NCBI RefSeq assembly: GCF_018138715.1
Contig: NZ_JAGSHX010000006.1
Span: 496,001-560,000, forward strand
Reading direction: 5' to 3'
DNA: 64,000 nt
Origin: Streptomyces asiaticus
Lineage (GTDB): Bacteria > Actinomycetota > Actinomycetes > Streptomycetales > Streptomycetaceae
Part shown: positions 18,659 to 26,418 of the stretch, piece by piece
How positions within the stretch are numbered: position 1 is the stretch's first letter
How the letters are laid out: every line of letters begins with the position of its first letter
The notes under the pieces: model-generated
The model's input: the letters and a program-made list of their open reading frames with translations, nothing else
What the model was told of the DNA's origin: nothing
Database searches by the model: none
Position numbers and translations under genes: made by a program

Positions 18659-19631
18659 GTCGTCTGAGTCGTCTGGCGGGGTGACGGGCGCGACCGGCGC
18701 GACCGCGCGCCGCGTCCCCCTGCGCTCCCTGCTCTTCGTGCCCGGCAGCCGCACCGGCTGGCTGCCCAAGGCGGAGGCGGCGGGCGCCGACGCGGCCATT
18801 CTCGACCTGGAGGACGCCGTTCCGGAGGACGGCAAGGCGGTGGCGCGGGAGGCGGTGGCCGAGGCCGTCGACCGGGCGGCCGGGACGCCCCCCGGCCGGA
18901 TGCGACTGCTCGTACGGATCAACGCGCTGGACCGCGCGGCGGGCTGGCAGGGCGCCGACGAGCTGCGGGCGGTGGCCCGCCCCGGGCTCTACGGCATCGT
19001 GCTGCCCAAGGTGAGCGGCCCCGAGGACGTGATCACCGCCGACCGGCTGCTGGCCTGGTGCGAGCGCGAACACGGCCTGCCCGAGGGCCATTTCGCCCTG
19101 CTGCCGCTGCTGGAGACGGCCCGCGGGCTGCGCGAGGCGTACGCCATCGGCCGGGCCGCCGCCCGGATCGCCCACCTGGGCGCGGTGGCCGCGCCGGGCG
19201 GGGATGTGGAACGGGCGGTCGGCTACCGCTGGAGCCCCGAGGGCGACGAGACCCGCGAGCTACGGGCCCGGGTGCTGCTCGACGCCCGCGCCGCGGACCG
19301 CCCCCATCCGGTGGCCGGGCTGTGGGCCGACGTAGCGGACCTCGTGGGGCTACGGCGCTTCGCCGAGCAGAACCGTGCCCTGGGGTACGAGGGGATGGCG
19401 GTGATCCACCCGTCGCATGTGCCGGTGGTCAACGAGGTGTTCTCCCCGGACGCGGAGGAGCTGGCCCGCTGTCGGCGGCTGATCGCGGCGGTGGAGCGGG
19501 CGCAGGCGGAGGGGGCGGGGGCGGTGCGCTTCGAGGGCCGGATGGTGGACGAGGCGATGGCGGCCACGGCCCGCCGGACCCTGGCCGGTACGGAACACCG
19601 CCGAACCGGGTCAACCGGATCAAGCCACTGA
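18648..19631 (+). CDS. CitE-like acyl-CoA lyase (HpcH/HpaI aldolase family)
   Basis: A 327-residue member of the citrate-lyase-beta/malyl-CoA-lyase group. Key pieces are LLFVPGSRTGWLPKA, LDLEDAVPEDGKA (acidic metal site), LVRINALD (CoA/substrate Arg) and LLPLLETARGLREA (metal Glu). The usual FGxxD segment is replaced by LGAVAAPGGDVERAVG, so substrate choice may differ from citryl- or malyl-CoA. The GTG at 18648 overlaps the upstream stop; a GTG at 18681 would remove an MSSESSESSGG tail made by a 9-bp repeat and is a reasonable alternative. It overlaps the convergent CGNR gene by 12 bp at its end. Confidence 0.82.
   Translation: MSSESSESSGGVTGATGATARRVPLRSLLFVPGSRTGWLPKAEAAGADAAILDLEDAVPEDGKAVAREAVAEAVDRAAGTPPGRMRLLVRINALDRAAGWQGADELRAVARPGLYGIVLPKVSGPEDVITADRLLAWCEREHGLPEGHFALLPLLETARGLREAYAIGRAAARIAHLGAVAAPGGDVERAVGYRWSPEGDETRELRARVLLDARAADRPHPVAGLWADVADLVGLRRFAEQNRALGYEGMAVIHPSHVPVVNEVFSPDAEELARCRRLIAAVERAQAEGAGAVRFEGRMVDEAMAATARRTLAGTEHRRTGSTGSSH
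18651..18677 (+). repeat. 9-bp tandem repeat over a stop/start junction
   Basis: Three copies (TCATCTGAG, TCGTCTGAG, TCGTCTGGC). The first holds the TGA stop of the CoA-transferase, the second repeats a TGA in the same frame, and in the lyase frame they encode Ser-Ser-Glu repeats. Confidence 0.7.
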
Positions 19632-19636
19632 TCCGG
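19615..19636. terminator. Bidirectional terminator overlapping two convergent stop codons
   Basis: CCGGATCA (19615-19622) and TGATCCGG (19629-19636) are perfect 8-base arms with a 6-base loop, followed on the + strand by GGGTTTTG. The right arm carries the TGA of the CitE-like gene and the left arm carries the complement of the TGA of the CGNR gene. Confidence 0.7.
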
Positions 19637-20195
19637 GGGTTTTGCGCTGGTTGGCATTGAACCGCGCTTTCTTCTGACGGTTTCCGCACGTGTTCATGTC
19701 ACACCATTTGCGCGTGCGGCTTTGGCTGGTGTCGAAGAAGGCGGCTCGGCAGGTCGGTGATGCGCACAGGGCCAGTTTTCCGTCTCGTTCGCCCGCGATG
19801 ATGCTGATCGCGTCGGCGGCGATCACGCCGAGGGCGTCTTCCACACAGGAAGCCGAGCCGAGCCGCCATCGCCGCTCACCCTCGGGCGTCAGGATCGCCG
19901 CGGCCCGGCCCTGAGCGCTGCGGTCATTGATGACCTGGACAGCAGACGCGGGGAGAGCGTCCTGGATCGCGGCCGCTGTCGCGGCGGCGTGGATCGACTC
20001 CCTCAGTTCCCGGGCGAGGTCGAGCTGGGCAGGGGTGCAGGAGTCCACGGCGAGATCGTTCACCGCCAGCCAGTCGACGAGTCGGTGCGGCACTGGAATC
20101 CGCTCCACGGCGTTGCCATGCCGCTCCGACAGAGTCCCCGTGAAGCTGGTCGCCAGCACATTGCCGAGGCGGAAGTCAGGGAATCCAGCACGCAT
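19620..20195 (-). CDS. CGNR zinc-finger/ABATE-domain transcriptional regulator
   Basis: A 191-residue regulator. The N-terminal two thirds fit the stress-linked ABATE domain (RLVDWLAVNDLAVDS, then long helices). The C-terminus is the CGNR zinc finger: CASPTCRAAFFDTSQSRTRKWCDMNTCGNRQKK contains the four cysteines and the CGNR tetrad. ATG at 20195 follows GGTGG. An inverted-repeat operator (20198-20214) overlaps this ribosome site, and a second copy lies in front of the divergent epoxide hydrolase, so self-repression and control of that gene are likely. Codon choice here is slightly less GC-extreme than in neighbouring genes. Confidence 0.85.
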   Translation of the reverse strand: MRAGFPDFRLGNVLATSFTGTLSERHGNAVERIPVPHRLVDWLAVNDLAVDSCTPAQLDLARELRESIHAAATAAAIQDALPASAVQVINDRSAQGRAAAILTPEGERRWRLGSASCVEDALGVIAADAISIIAGERDGKLALCASPTCRAAFFDTSQSRTRKWCDMNTCGNRQKKARFNANQRKTPGSVA

Positions 20196-20197
20196 GG

Positions 20198-20256
20198 AAC
20201 CACCTTAGCTGGTTGCGGCATGACTCCGAGAGCTGCTAGAACCGCCTTAGCCGGTT
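20198..20256. promoter_or_regulatory. Twin 17-bp operators between the CGNR regulator and the epoxide hydrolase
   Basis: AACCACCTTAGCTGGTT at 20198-20214 and AACCGCCTTAGCCGGTT at 20240-20256 are imperfect dyads with 5-base arms around CCTTAGC. Their centres are 42 bp apart, four helical turns. The two differences fall at mirrored positions and keep base pairing of the arms. Confidence 0.75.
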
Positions 20257-20277
20257 CCTCGATGGCCAGGAGGTCTC

Positions 20278-21450
20278 ATGCCCCGTCCGACCAGCGACGT
20301 ACAAGCATGTGAAGCCCACGCGACTGACGCCGACCTCGACGATCTGCGCGCGCGACTAGCCGCGGCGCGGCTACCGGAGGCCGAGACGGTCCATGGCGCC
20401 GCGCCCGGCCCTCGCCGATGGGAACAAGGCGTTCCGCTCGCCGACCTCATCGATGTCATGGACTACTGGCGCACCGGGTACGACTGGCGGCCGTTCGAAG
20501 AGCGCCTCAACCGGATCGGCCAGTTCCGCACGACCATTGACAATCTGGGAATCCACTTCCTGCACCGCCGGTCCCCGCGCGCGGATGCCACTCCCCTGAT
20601 CTTGACGCACGGCTGGCCGGACAGCGTTGCCCGGTTCATCGATGTGGTGGACGAGCTGGCAGATCCGAAAGACGCGGACGCGCCGGCGTTCCACGTCGTG
20701 GTCCCGTCGCTGCCAGGCTTTGGTTACAGCGACAAGCCGGCCGCCACCGGGTGGGGAACCGAAAAGATCGCGGCCGCATGGGTGGACCTCATGGGAAGGC
20801 TCGGGTACCACAAGTTCGCAGCCCACGGCGGCGACTGGGGAGGCAATATCACCACCGTGCTCGCCGGCAGGTTCCCGTCGCACGTCCTCGGCATCCACAC
20901 GACGTTCGCGGAGGGACCACCCGGGTCGACGACCGACGGGCTGACGGCGGTCGAGCGCGAGTGGGCCGAGGAGACCCGCGACTTCTGGCGCCACCGCGCG
21001 GCGTACGCGAAGCAGCAGGCGACCCGACCGCAGACCATCGGCTACTCGCTCGTCGACTCACCGGTCGGACTGCTCGCCTGGATCCTCGACAAGTTCGCCG
21101 AGTGGTCGGACACCGAGGACAGCCCGTTCGAGACGATTTCCAGAGACCGCGTTCTCGACAACGTCACCCTGTACTGGCTCACGCGGACCGGAGCATCGGC
21201 GGCCCGCATCTACTACGAAAGCCACAACTCCCTGGACCCCGAACTCCGGGTCGACGTCCCGTCAGCACTCACCATGTATCCCCGCGACGTCGAGAAGTGT
21301 CCGCGCCCCTGGGCACAGGAGCGGTACCGGCAGATCGTCCGGTGGAGCGAGCCCGAAACCGGGGGACATTTCCCGTCGCTGGAGGTTCCCGAGCATTTCG
21401 TCAAAGACCTGCAAGAGGGCCTCGCGGCAGTGCTGGCCGCTCACCGGTGA
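20278..21450 (+). CDS. Epoxide hydrolase (EHN-domain alpha/beta hydrolase)
   Basis: A 390-residue hydrolase that opens epoxides to diols in the cytoplasm. AGGAGG is five bases before the ATG. Residues about 10-115 are the EHN N-terminal region (DLDDLRARLAAARLPEAE, then GYDWRPFEERLNRIGQFRT). The oxyanion-hole motif is HGWPDS, the nucleophile Asp is in HGGDWGG, and the catalytic His is in GGHFPSLEVPE. It is typical of actinobacterial genes controlled by a nearby regulator. The 3' end overlaps the convergent beta-lactamase-like gene by 50 bp. Codon use includes more T/A third bases than its neighbours, a mild hint of recent arrival. Confidence 0.9.
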   Translation: MPRPTSDVQACEAHATDADLDDLRARLAAARLPEAETVHGAAPGPRRWEQGVPLADLIDVMDYWRTGYDWRPFEERLNRIGQFRTTIDNLGIHFLHRRSPRADATPLILTHGWPDSVARFIDVVDELADPKDADAPAFHVVVPSLPGFGYSDKPAATGWGTEKIAAAWVDLMGRLGYHKFAAHGGDWGGNITTVLAGRFPSHVLGIHTTFAEGPPGSTTDGLTAVEREWAEETRDFWRHRAAYAKQQATRPQTIGYSLVDSPVGLLAWILDKFAEWSDTEDSPFETISRDRVLDNVTLYWLTRTGASAARIYYESHNSLDPELRVDVPSALTMYPRDVEKCPRPWAQERYRQIVRWSEPETGGHFPSLEVPEHFVKDLQEGLAAVLAAHR

Positions 21451-22951
21451 ACGCGGCTCCACGCCCCGGAACACGGGCCCTCCGGGCCCGGAACACGGCG
21501 AGCGACCGTGCGGCGATCGCCACCGTGGAGGCCAGGGCGGCCGCGGCCGACCAGATGACGAGGGCGGGCCAGATGTACAGCAGCTGGGCCAGGGTGCCCT
21601 CGCGGTTCATGAACAGGCCGACCATATCGGTGAGTTGGGCGAAGAGGACGATGGGGACAGCGCAGGGCAGCATGCGCAGGACGACTCGCCACAGCGGCCG
21701 GCCCGCGGTGCGTCGCGCCCAGCGGCGTGCCCGAACGGCCCCGAGCACACCCAGCGCGATCGCCAGCAGGGTCAGCGCCGCGAGGACGTAGTCGGCCTTC
21801 ATCGTGAACGGAGTGCGCACCGCGGGAGACTTGCCCCGGGCCAGGTCGACCAGTCCGTCGAGCATGACGGCGGCGTCGTCCCCGGAGATCATGCCGGTGT
21901 TGGCCACGATCGCGATGCCGGTCCGGCTGTCGGGCAGCAGCGTCTGGATGGCGTTGTGGGTCAGGAGTTCCCCGGTGTGCCGGATCTGCCGGGGCTTCTC
22001 CCCGGACGGACTCAGGGACCAGCCCATCGCGTACTCGCGGCCCTTCGGCGGGGTGTGCATGATGTCGATGCTCCGGGCGGAGACGACGCGCCGCCCCGCC
22101 GCGGACACGCCCTGGTTGTTCTGCGCGATCAGCCACCGGGAGAGGTCGTCCGCCGTGGTCACGACGCCGTGGCCGCCGGCCGCGAACCAGCGGGGGTGGG
22201 AGCGCGGGAACAGCATGCCGTAGGCGCGGACGTAGCCCCGGGCGTGATCGGGCATCTCATCGGTGGTGTCGACCGACTCGGTGTGGGTCATGCCCAGGGG
22301 CCGGAACACCTGGGTGGCCAGGTAGTCCGCGAAGGGCCGCCCGCTGACGACCTCGACCAGCCGTGCGGCGACGAAGTAGTTGGGGTTGTGGTAGTTCCAC
22401 TCGGTGCCCGGCTCCGCGGCGAGCCGGGCGCCGCGCATGTCCGCGACCGCCTCGGTGAGGGTGTGTGCCTGGGGCCGGGCGAGGTCGGGGTAGGCGGAGT
22501 CGGCCATGCCCGATGTCTGGTTCAGCAGCTGCCGTACGGTGATCTTCTCGGCCCGCCGGTCGGCCATCGTGAACTCGGGCAGATAGCGATGGGCCGGCTG
22601 GTCCAGGTCGACCCGGCCCTCCTCGACCAGCCGCATCACGGCCAGGGCGGTCATGGATTTGGAGAGCGAGGCCACCGGCACCGGTGTCCGCGCGGTCATG
22701 GCCTTCCCGGCCGCGGTGTGCCCGTATCCGGCCGCGTGGACGACCTTGTCGCCCCGGGTGACCGCCACCACGGCGCCCGGCAGATCGGTCCGCTCCATAT
22801 AGGCGTTGACGTAGGCGTCGATCGAGGCGGCGTTCAGCGTGGGGTGGGAAGGCGTGGTGGCGTGCGCGGTCGCCGGGCGCCACCACGCCGTCGAGGCGAT
22901 GAGCAGGGCGATGGCCAGGTGGATGAGACGTCTGTGGCTACGGATCGGCAT
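21401..22951 (-). CDS. Membrane-anchored serine hydrolase of beta-lactamase/DD-peptidase fold
   Basis: A 516-residue protein exported by an N-terminal signal (LIHLAIALLIASTAWW). The class C beta-lactamase/esterase domain fills residues about 45-385, with the nucleophile in VASLSKSM (SxxK), the tyrosine motif in NYHNPNY, and HTGE where the KTG box is expected. Three or four hydrophobic helices follow (ADYVLAALTLLAIALGVLG, LPCAVPIVLFAQLTDMVG, YIWPALVIWSAAAALAS). ATG at 22951 or 22960 fits the GGTGGG ribosome site. It is divergent from a two-component system across a perfect dyad. It may be a peptidase or esterase acting at the envelope; resistance to beta-lactams cannot be claimed. Confidence 0.8.
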   Translation of the reverse strand: MPIRSHRRLIHLAIALLIASTAWWRPATAHATTPSHPTLNAASIDAYVNAYMERTDLPGAVVAVTRGDKVVHAAGYGHTAAGKAMTARTPVPVASLSKSMTALAVMRLVEEGRVDLDQPAHRYLPEFTMADRRAEKITVRQLLNQTSGMADSAYPDLARPQAHTLTEAVADMRGARLAAEPGTEWNYHNPNYFVAARLVEVVSGRPFADYLATQVFRPLGMTHTESVDTTDEMPDHARGYVRAYGMLFPRSHPRWFAAGGHGVVTTADDLSRWLIAQNNQGVSAAGRRVVSARSIDIMHTPPKGREYAMGWSLSPSGEKPRQIRHTGELLTHNAIQTLLPDSRTGIAIVANTGMISGDDAAVMLDGLVDLARGKSPAVRTPFTMKADYVLAALTLLAIALGVLGAVRARRWARRTAGRPLWRVVLRMLPCAVPIVLFAQLTDMVGLFMNREGTLAQLLYIWPALVIWSAAAALASTVAIAARSLAVFRARRARVPGRGAAFTGERPALPRGPLAGL

Positions 22952-23009
22952 GGCGCTCATCCCACCGGGAGCGGAGCGGGTGGCGCATTGGTGTGCGGAG
23001 GAGATCAGA

Positions 23010-23027
23010 GGTAGTGCACGCACTACC
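23010..23027. promoter_or_regulatory. Perfect 18-bp dyad in a divergent promoter
   Basis: GGTAGTGC and GCACTACC are perfect 8-base arms around AC. The site lies midway between the serine hydrolase and the histidine kinase and is a good candidate for the NarL-type response regulator encoded just downstream. Confidence 0.65.
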
Positions 23028-23061
23028 GACCGGGCGGCGACGGGTCGCATATCTTCTGCGG

Positions 23062-24282
23062 GTGCCTTCTCGAACAGCCTGGCAGGCTCTCGCTCAGCAT
23101 CCGTTGGGGTTCCTGGCCTCGGCCTGGCCCTGGCGGGCGTTGGCCTATCTGCTGTCCGGTGTCGTCTTCGGCGCGATCGCCATGGTCACGCTGCTGACCA
23201 TGGCCGCGGCCGGGCTGGTGTCGCTGATCGTGGGGGTGGGGGCCGTTCTCCTCCTCGCCGTGGCGCTGTCCGGAATCGTCGTCACCCGGATCGAACGCGG
23301 GCGGCTGCGGCTGGTGGACCCGGACCCGGCGCCGGATCCGCACCGGGCCCCTGAACGCCCCGGGCCGCGGGGGTGGCTGGAGACCCGGCTGCGGGAGCCC
23401 GCGACCTGGCGGGAGCTGAGCTTCACCGCGGTGTCGATGACCGCCCTGTGGTGGATGGACCTGCTCGTCCTGGCCTTCGCCCTCGCCCTGCCCGTCCTGC
23501 TCATGACCTCGCCGGTGGATGACCCCGGCGCCTGGCCGTGGCTGGTCATCGGCCTGTGTCTGCTGCCCGCGGCGCCGTACACCATCACCGCCTGGGCCGG
23601 TGCCCGCGCCGCGCTGACCCGGCTGATCCTGGCGCCGCGCGACGGTGAACTGGGCCGGGAGCTCACCGAGGTGCGGGCCTCCCGGGCGCGTCTGGTGGAC
23701 GCCTTCGACGCCGAGCGCCGCCGGATCGAGCGGGACCTGCACGACGGCGCCCAGCAGCGGCTGGTCTCCATCAATGTGATGCTCGGCCTGGCCGGTCTTG
23801 ACGCGGAGCCGGGCTCGCCGGTGGCCCGACAGCTCGCGCTGGCCCAGGACGAAGTCACCCTCGCCGTCAACGAGTTGCGTGAGCTCAGCCGGGGTGTGCA
23901 CCCCAAGGCGCTCACCGACCACGGCCTCGCCGCGGCCGTGGACAACCTCACCACCCGCTCCGCCCTCCCCGTCGCCGTCGACATCCGGCTTCCGTACCGC
24001 CTGCCCGCGACCGTGGAGAGCACGGGGTACTTCGTCGTCGCCGAGGCCCTGGCCAACGCCACCAAGCACAGCCGGGCCGCCCGGGCCGAGGTCCACGCCC
24101 GGCTGGACGCGGATGTCCTGACGCTGTCGGTCCGGGACGACGGCGTCGGCGGAGCGGACCCGGCCGCGGGCACCGGTCTTGTCGGCCTGGCCGACCGCGT
24201 CGCCGCGGCGGACGGCAGACTGCGGATATCCAGCCCCGCGGGCGGCCCTACACTGCTGCGCGTGGAGCTCCCGTGCCGCTGA
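23062..24282 (+). CDS. NarL-type sensor histidine kinase
   Basis: A 406-residue membrane kinase starting at a GTG with only a weak ribosome site. Four to five hydrophobic segments (YLLSGVVFGAIAMVTLLTMAAAGLVSL, a second block near residue 135 and PWLVIGLCLLPAAPYTI) form the sensor. The HisKA_3 dimerisation motif ERRRIERDLHDGAQQRLVS holds the phospho-accepting His. The ATPase domain has EALANATKHS (N box) and DDGVGG (G1). This is the DesK/NarX class common in Streptomyces. The stop overlaps the response-regulator start by 10 bp. The signal is unknown; the divergent envelope hydrolase suggests an envelope cue. Confidence 0.88.
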   Translation: MPSRTAWQALAQHPLGFLASAWPWRALAYLLSGVVFGAIAMVTLLTMAAAGLVSLIVGVGAVLLLAVALSGIVVTRIERGRLRLVDPDPAPDPHRAPERPGPRGWLETRLREPATWRELSFTAVSMTALWWMDLLVLAFALALPVLLMTSPVDDPGAWPWLVIGLCLLPAAPYTITAWAGARAALTRLILAPRDGELGRELTEVRASRARLVDAFDAERRRIERDLHDGAQQRLVSINVMLGLAGLDAEPGSPVARQLALAQDEVTLAVNELRELSRGVHPKALTDHGLAAAVDNLTTRSALPVAVDIRLPYRLPATVESTGYFVVAEALANATKHSRAARAEVHARLDADVLTLSVRDDGVGGADPAAGTGLVGLADRVAAADGRLRISSPAGGPTLLRVELPCR

Positions 24283-24920
24283 ACATCGTGCTCGCCGAAG
24301 ACTCACCGCTGTTGCGGGACGGCCTGGTCAGCGTGGTCACCCGCTTCGGCCACCGGGTGTCGGCGGCCGTCGGCGACGCCGACGCGCTGATCGCCGCGGC
24401 CCATGAGCACGACCCCGACATCGTCATCACCGATGTGCGGATGCCCCCGGGCAACGCCGACGACGGCCTCCGCGCCGCGGTCGCGCTGCGCGGCCACCGC
24501 CCCGACCTGCCCATTCTGGTGCTCAGCCAGTACATCGAGCAGTCCTACGCCACCCACCTGCTCGACCTGGGCAGCGAGAGCGGCATCGGCTATCTGCTCA
24601 AGGACCGGGTCAGCGCCGTCACCCACTTCGCGAGCGCGGTGGAGCAAGTGGCCGCCGGGGCGACGGTCATGGACCCCGAGGTGGTGCGCCAGCTGCTGCG
24701 CCGACGGCAGGACCCCCTGCGGCGGCTCACGCCCCGCGAGCGCGAGGTCCTCTCCCTCATGGCCGAGGGACGCTCCAACGCCGAGATCGCCCGCGACCTC
24801 TATGTCACCGAGGCCGCGGTCAACAAGCATGTCAGCTCCATCCTCCAGAAGCTCGACCTCCGCCTGGACGGCCACGGTCACCGGCGCGTCCTCGCGGTGC
24901 TCACCTACCTGCGCGCCTGA
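24273..24920 (+). CDS. NarL/LuxR-family response regulator
   Basis: A 215-residue DNA-binding regulator, partner of the kinase it overlaps. The receiver domain begins NIVLAEDSPLLRDGL (acidic pocket) with the phospho-Asp in IVITDVRMPPG and the Lys in GYLLKDR. The C-terminal LuxR helix-turn-helix is LTPREREVLSLMAEGRSNAEIARDLYVTEAAVNKHVSSILQKL. The start is a GTG at 24273 inside the kinase gene. Likely targets are its own operon and the divergent serine hydrolase through the 23010 dyad. Confidence 0.92.
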   Translation: MPLNIVLAEDSPLLRDGLVSVVTRFGHRVSAAVGDADALIAAAHEHDPDIVITDVRMPPGNADDGLRAAVALRGHRPDLPILVLSQYIEQSYATHLLDLGSESGIGYLLKDRVSAVTHFASAVEQVAAGATVMDPEVVRQLLRRRQDPLRRLTPREREVLSLMAEGRSNAEIARDLYVTEAAVNKHVSSILQKLDLRLDGHGHRRVLAVLTYLRA

Positions 24921-24970
24921 CGGTCTGTCTGCGCGCCTGAGCGTCTATCCGCGCGCTTGACCGTCCGACG
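24911..24970. repeat. Three exact-period 20-bp repeats across two convergent gene ends
   Basis: Copies start at 24911, 24931 and 24951; each opens GCGCGCYTGA. The first TGA ends the response regulator. The repeated TGAs at 24918, 24938 and 24958 fall in three different frames because 20 is not a multiple of three. The third copy lies in the end of the glycosyltransferase gene. Confidence 0.7.
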
Positions 24971-26177
24971 CCCCGGCATCGAGGAGCAGCTTCGCGGCCA
25001 CCGTCGTCCCGTCGGTGCGCATCGTGCCCGCCACGGCCCTCGCCCGTGCCCGGGTCCCGGGGGTCAGGGCGGTTTTCAGCGCGGCCGACAGGGAGTCGAG
25101 GGTCGGGGCCGGACCGTCGTGTGCCGCGCCGATGCCCAGCTCGGCCACTCGGGCGGCCCAGTGCGGCTGGTCCGCGACCTGAGGGACCACCACCTGAGGC
25201 GCACCGGCCTTGGCGGCCGTCGTCGTGGTGCCCGCGCCACCGTGGTGGACGACGGCGGCCACCCGGCCGAACAGCGCCTGATGGTTGACCTCGCCGACGG
25301 CGAGGCAGTCGTCCCGGTCGTCGATCGGGGCCAGTCCGGCCCAGCCACGGGCGAGGAGGACACGGCGGCCCTGCGCGCGGACCGCCTCGACGGCCACCCG
25401 GGCGAGGTCGGTCGAGGTGTGCATGGCCATGCTGCCGAAGCCCACGTACACCGGCGGTTCACCGGCGCCCAGGAACGCCTCCAGCTCATCCGGCAGCGGG
25501 CGCTCGTCCGGCAGGATCCACGCCCCGGTCTGTACGAGGTCGAGTTCCGTCATGTCCTGCCACGGACCCAGGACCGGGTCCGCGGCCAGCAACGCCCGGT
25601 CGGTGAAGACGTAGTCGCGGACGTTGTCCACCGGCGGCAGGCCGATCGCCGCCCGGTGGCGGTTCTCCGCCTCGCCGTACAGCTCGTTCACGCGCTGGGC
25701 GTCCTGCTCCCACAGCACCTCGAGGTCGGTCTCCTCCGCGGGGGACGGCGTGCCGGGCCGCCTTCCCGGGCGGAAGTGCCGCGAGGGCAGCCCGAACGGA
25801 TGGAAACACGCGAACACATAGCGGATGCCCAGCTTCTCGGCCACCGAGCGGGCGCCGGCCGGCATCAGGCCGGTCGCGAGCAGTACGTCGCACCCCTCGG
25901 CCGCCGTGGTGAGCGTGTCGAACCGCGCGGCGACCAGCTCGGGCGCGAGCCGGAACGCGGCCGCGGCCGACGGCGGCCGCGTTCCGGTCACCACCGAGCG
26001 CACCGTCGGGCCGAGCGGCACCAGCTCCACGCCGACACCGGCCAGCAGCGCCGCGAACTCCTCGTCCGGCGGCGCGCAGACCCGCGCCTCCGCGCCGAGT
26101 TCCCGCAACCGCACCGCGAGTCCCGCCAGCGGTTCGACATCCCCGCGCGACCCCCATGACGACAACACCACACGCAT
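24945..26177 (-). CDS. GT1 (UGT/MGT-like) glycosyltransferase
   Basis: A 410-residue transferase of the GT-B fold that moves sugar from an NDP donor to a lipid or small-molecule acceptor. ATG at 26177 follows GGGGAG. The N-terminus MRVVLSSWGSRGDVEPLAGLAVRLRE matches the GT28-type acceptor domain of sterol glucosyltransferases and vancomycin-type enzymes. The donor domain has VYVGFGSMAMH and HHGGAGTTTTAAKAGAPQVVVPQVADQPHWAARV, the PSPG-like signature. There is no biosynthetic cluster around it, so the acceptor is unknown; detoxification of macrolides or phenolics is one possibility. Confidence 0.87.
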   Translation of the reverse strand: MRVVLSSWGSRGDVEPLAGLAVRLRELGAEARVCAPPDEEFAALLAGVGVELVPLGPTVRSVVTGTRPPSAAAAFRLAPELVAARFDTLTTAAEGCDVLLATGLMPAGARSVAEKLGIRYVFACFHPFGLPSRHFRPGRRPGTPSPAEETDLEVLWEQDAQRVNELYGEAENRHRAAIGLPPVDNVRDYVFTDRALLAADPVLGPWQDMTELDLVQTGAWILPDERPLPDELEAFLGAGEPPVYVGFGSMAMHTSTDLARVAVEAVRAQGRRVLLARGWAGLAPIDDRDDCLAVGEVNHQALFGRVAAVVHHGGAGTTTTAAKAGAPQVVVPQVADQPHWAARVAELGIGAAHDGPAPTLDSLSAALKTALTPGTRARARAVAGTMRTDGTTVAAKLLLDAGASDGQARG

Positions 26178-26319
26178 ATCGCAAACTCCCCGTTTCCCCA
26201 GGTCCTGGCATCGGCCGCCCATCCTGAGGCACACCCCGGGTCTTGCCGCAAGCCCCCCGGTGCGCTATAGGTTGATAGTGGCGGGGAGAGTTATCTCCCT
26301 GCCTTCGCTGTTTCATCAG
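26178..26319. promoter_or_regulatory. Upstream region of the glycosyltransferase with a small hairpin
   Basis: The AT-rich stretch around 26262-26280 probably carries the glycosyltransferase promoter. GGGAGA/TCTCCC (26284-26299) is a 6-base-arm hairpin that could end the sigma-factor transcript. No gene is seen. Confidence 0.4.
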
Positions 26320-26418
26320 CCCAGGTCCGTGAGCCCAGGTCCGTGAGCCCAGGTCCGTCAGCCCTGGTCCGTCACGCCCTATCCGTCAGTCCAGGTCCGT
26401 CAAGTCCAGGTCCGTCAC
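26320..26418. repeat. 14-bp tandem repeat, seven copies, over the sigma-factor stop codon
   Basis: Units begin at 26320, 26334, 26348, 26362, 26376, 26390 (15 bp) and 26405; the consensus is CCCAGGTCCGTSAG on the + strand. Units 6 and 7 and part of unit 5 are coding and give the Thr-Asp-Leu-Asp repeat at the protein end. The stop lies in unit 5. Copies 1-4 are downstream. Confidence 0.85.

Noticed and set aside
21401..22951. Beta-lactamase resistance gene
   Set aside because: The fold is shared with esterases and peptidases; the KTG box reads HTG and there are C-terminal membrane helices, so resistance cannot be claimed.
24945..26177. Glycosyltransferase as part of an antibiotic cluster
   Set aside because: No polyketide, peptide synthetase or sugar biosynthesis genes are near it.
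26320..26418. The 14-bp repeats as a CRISPR array or replication iterons
   Set aside because: Units are directly adjacent without spacers, overlap a coding end and lack an associated rep or cas gene.
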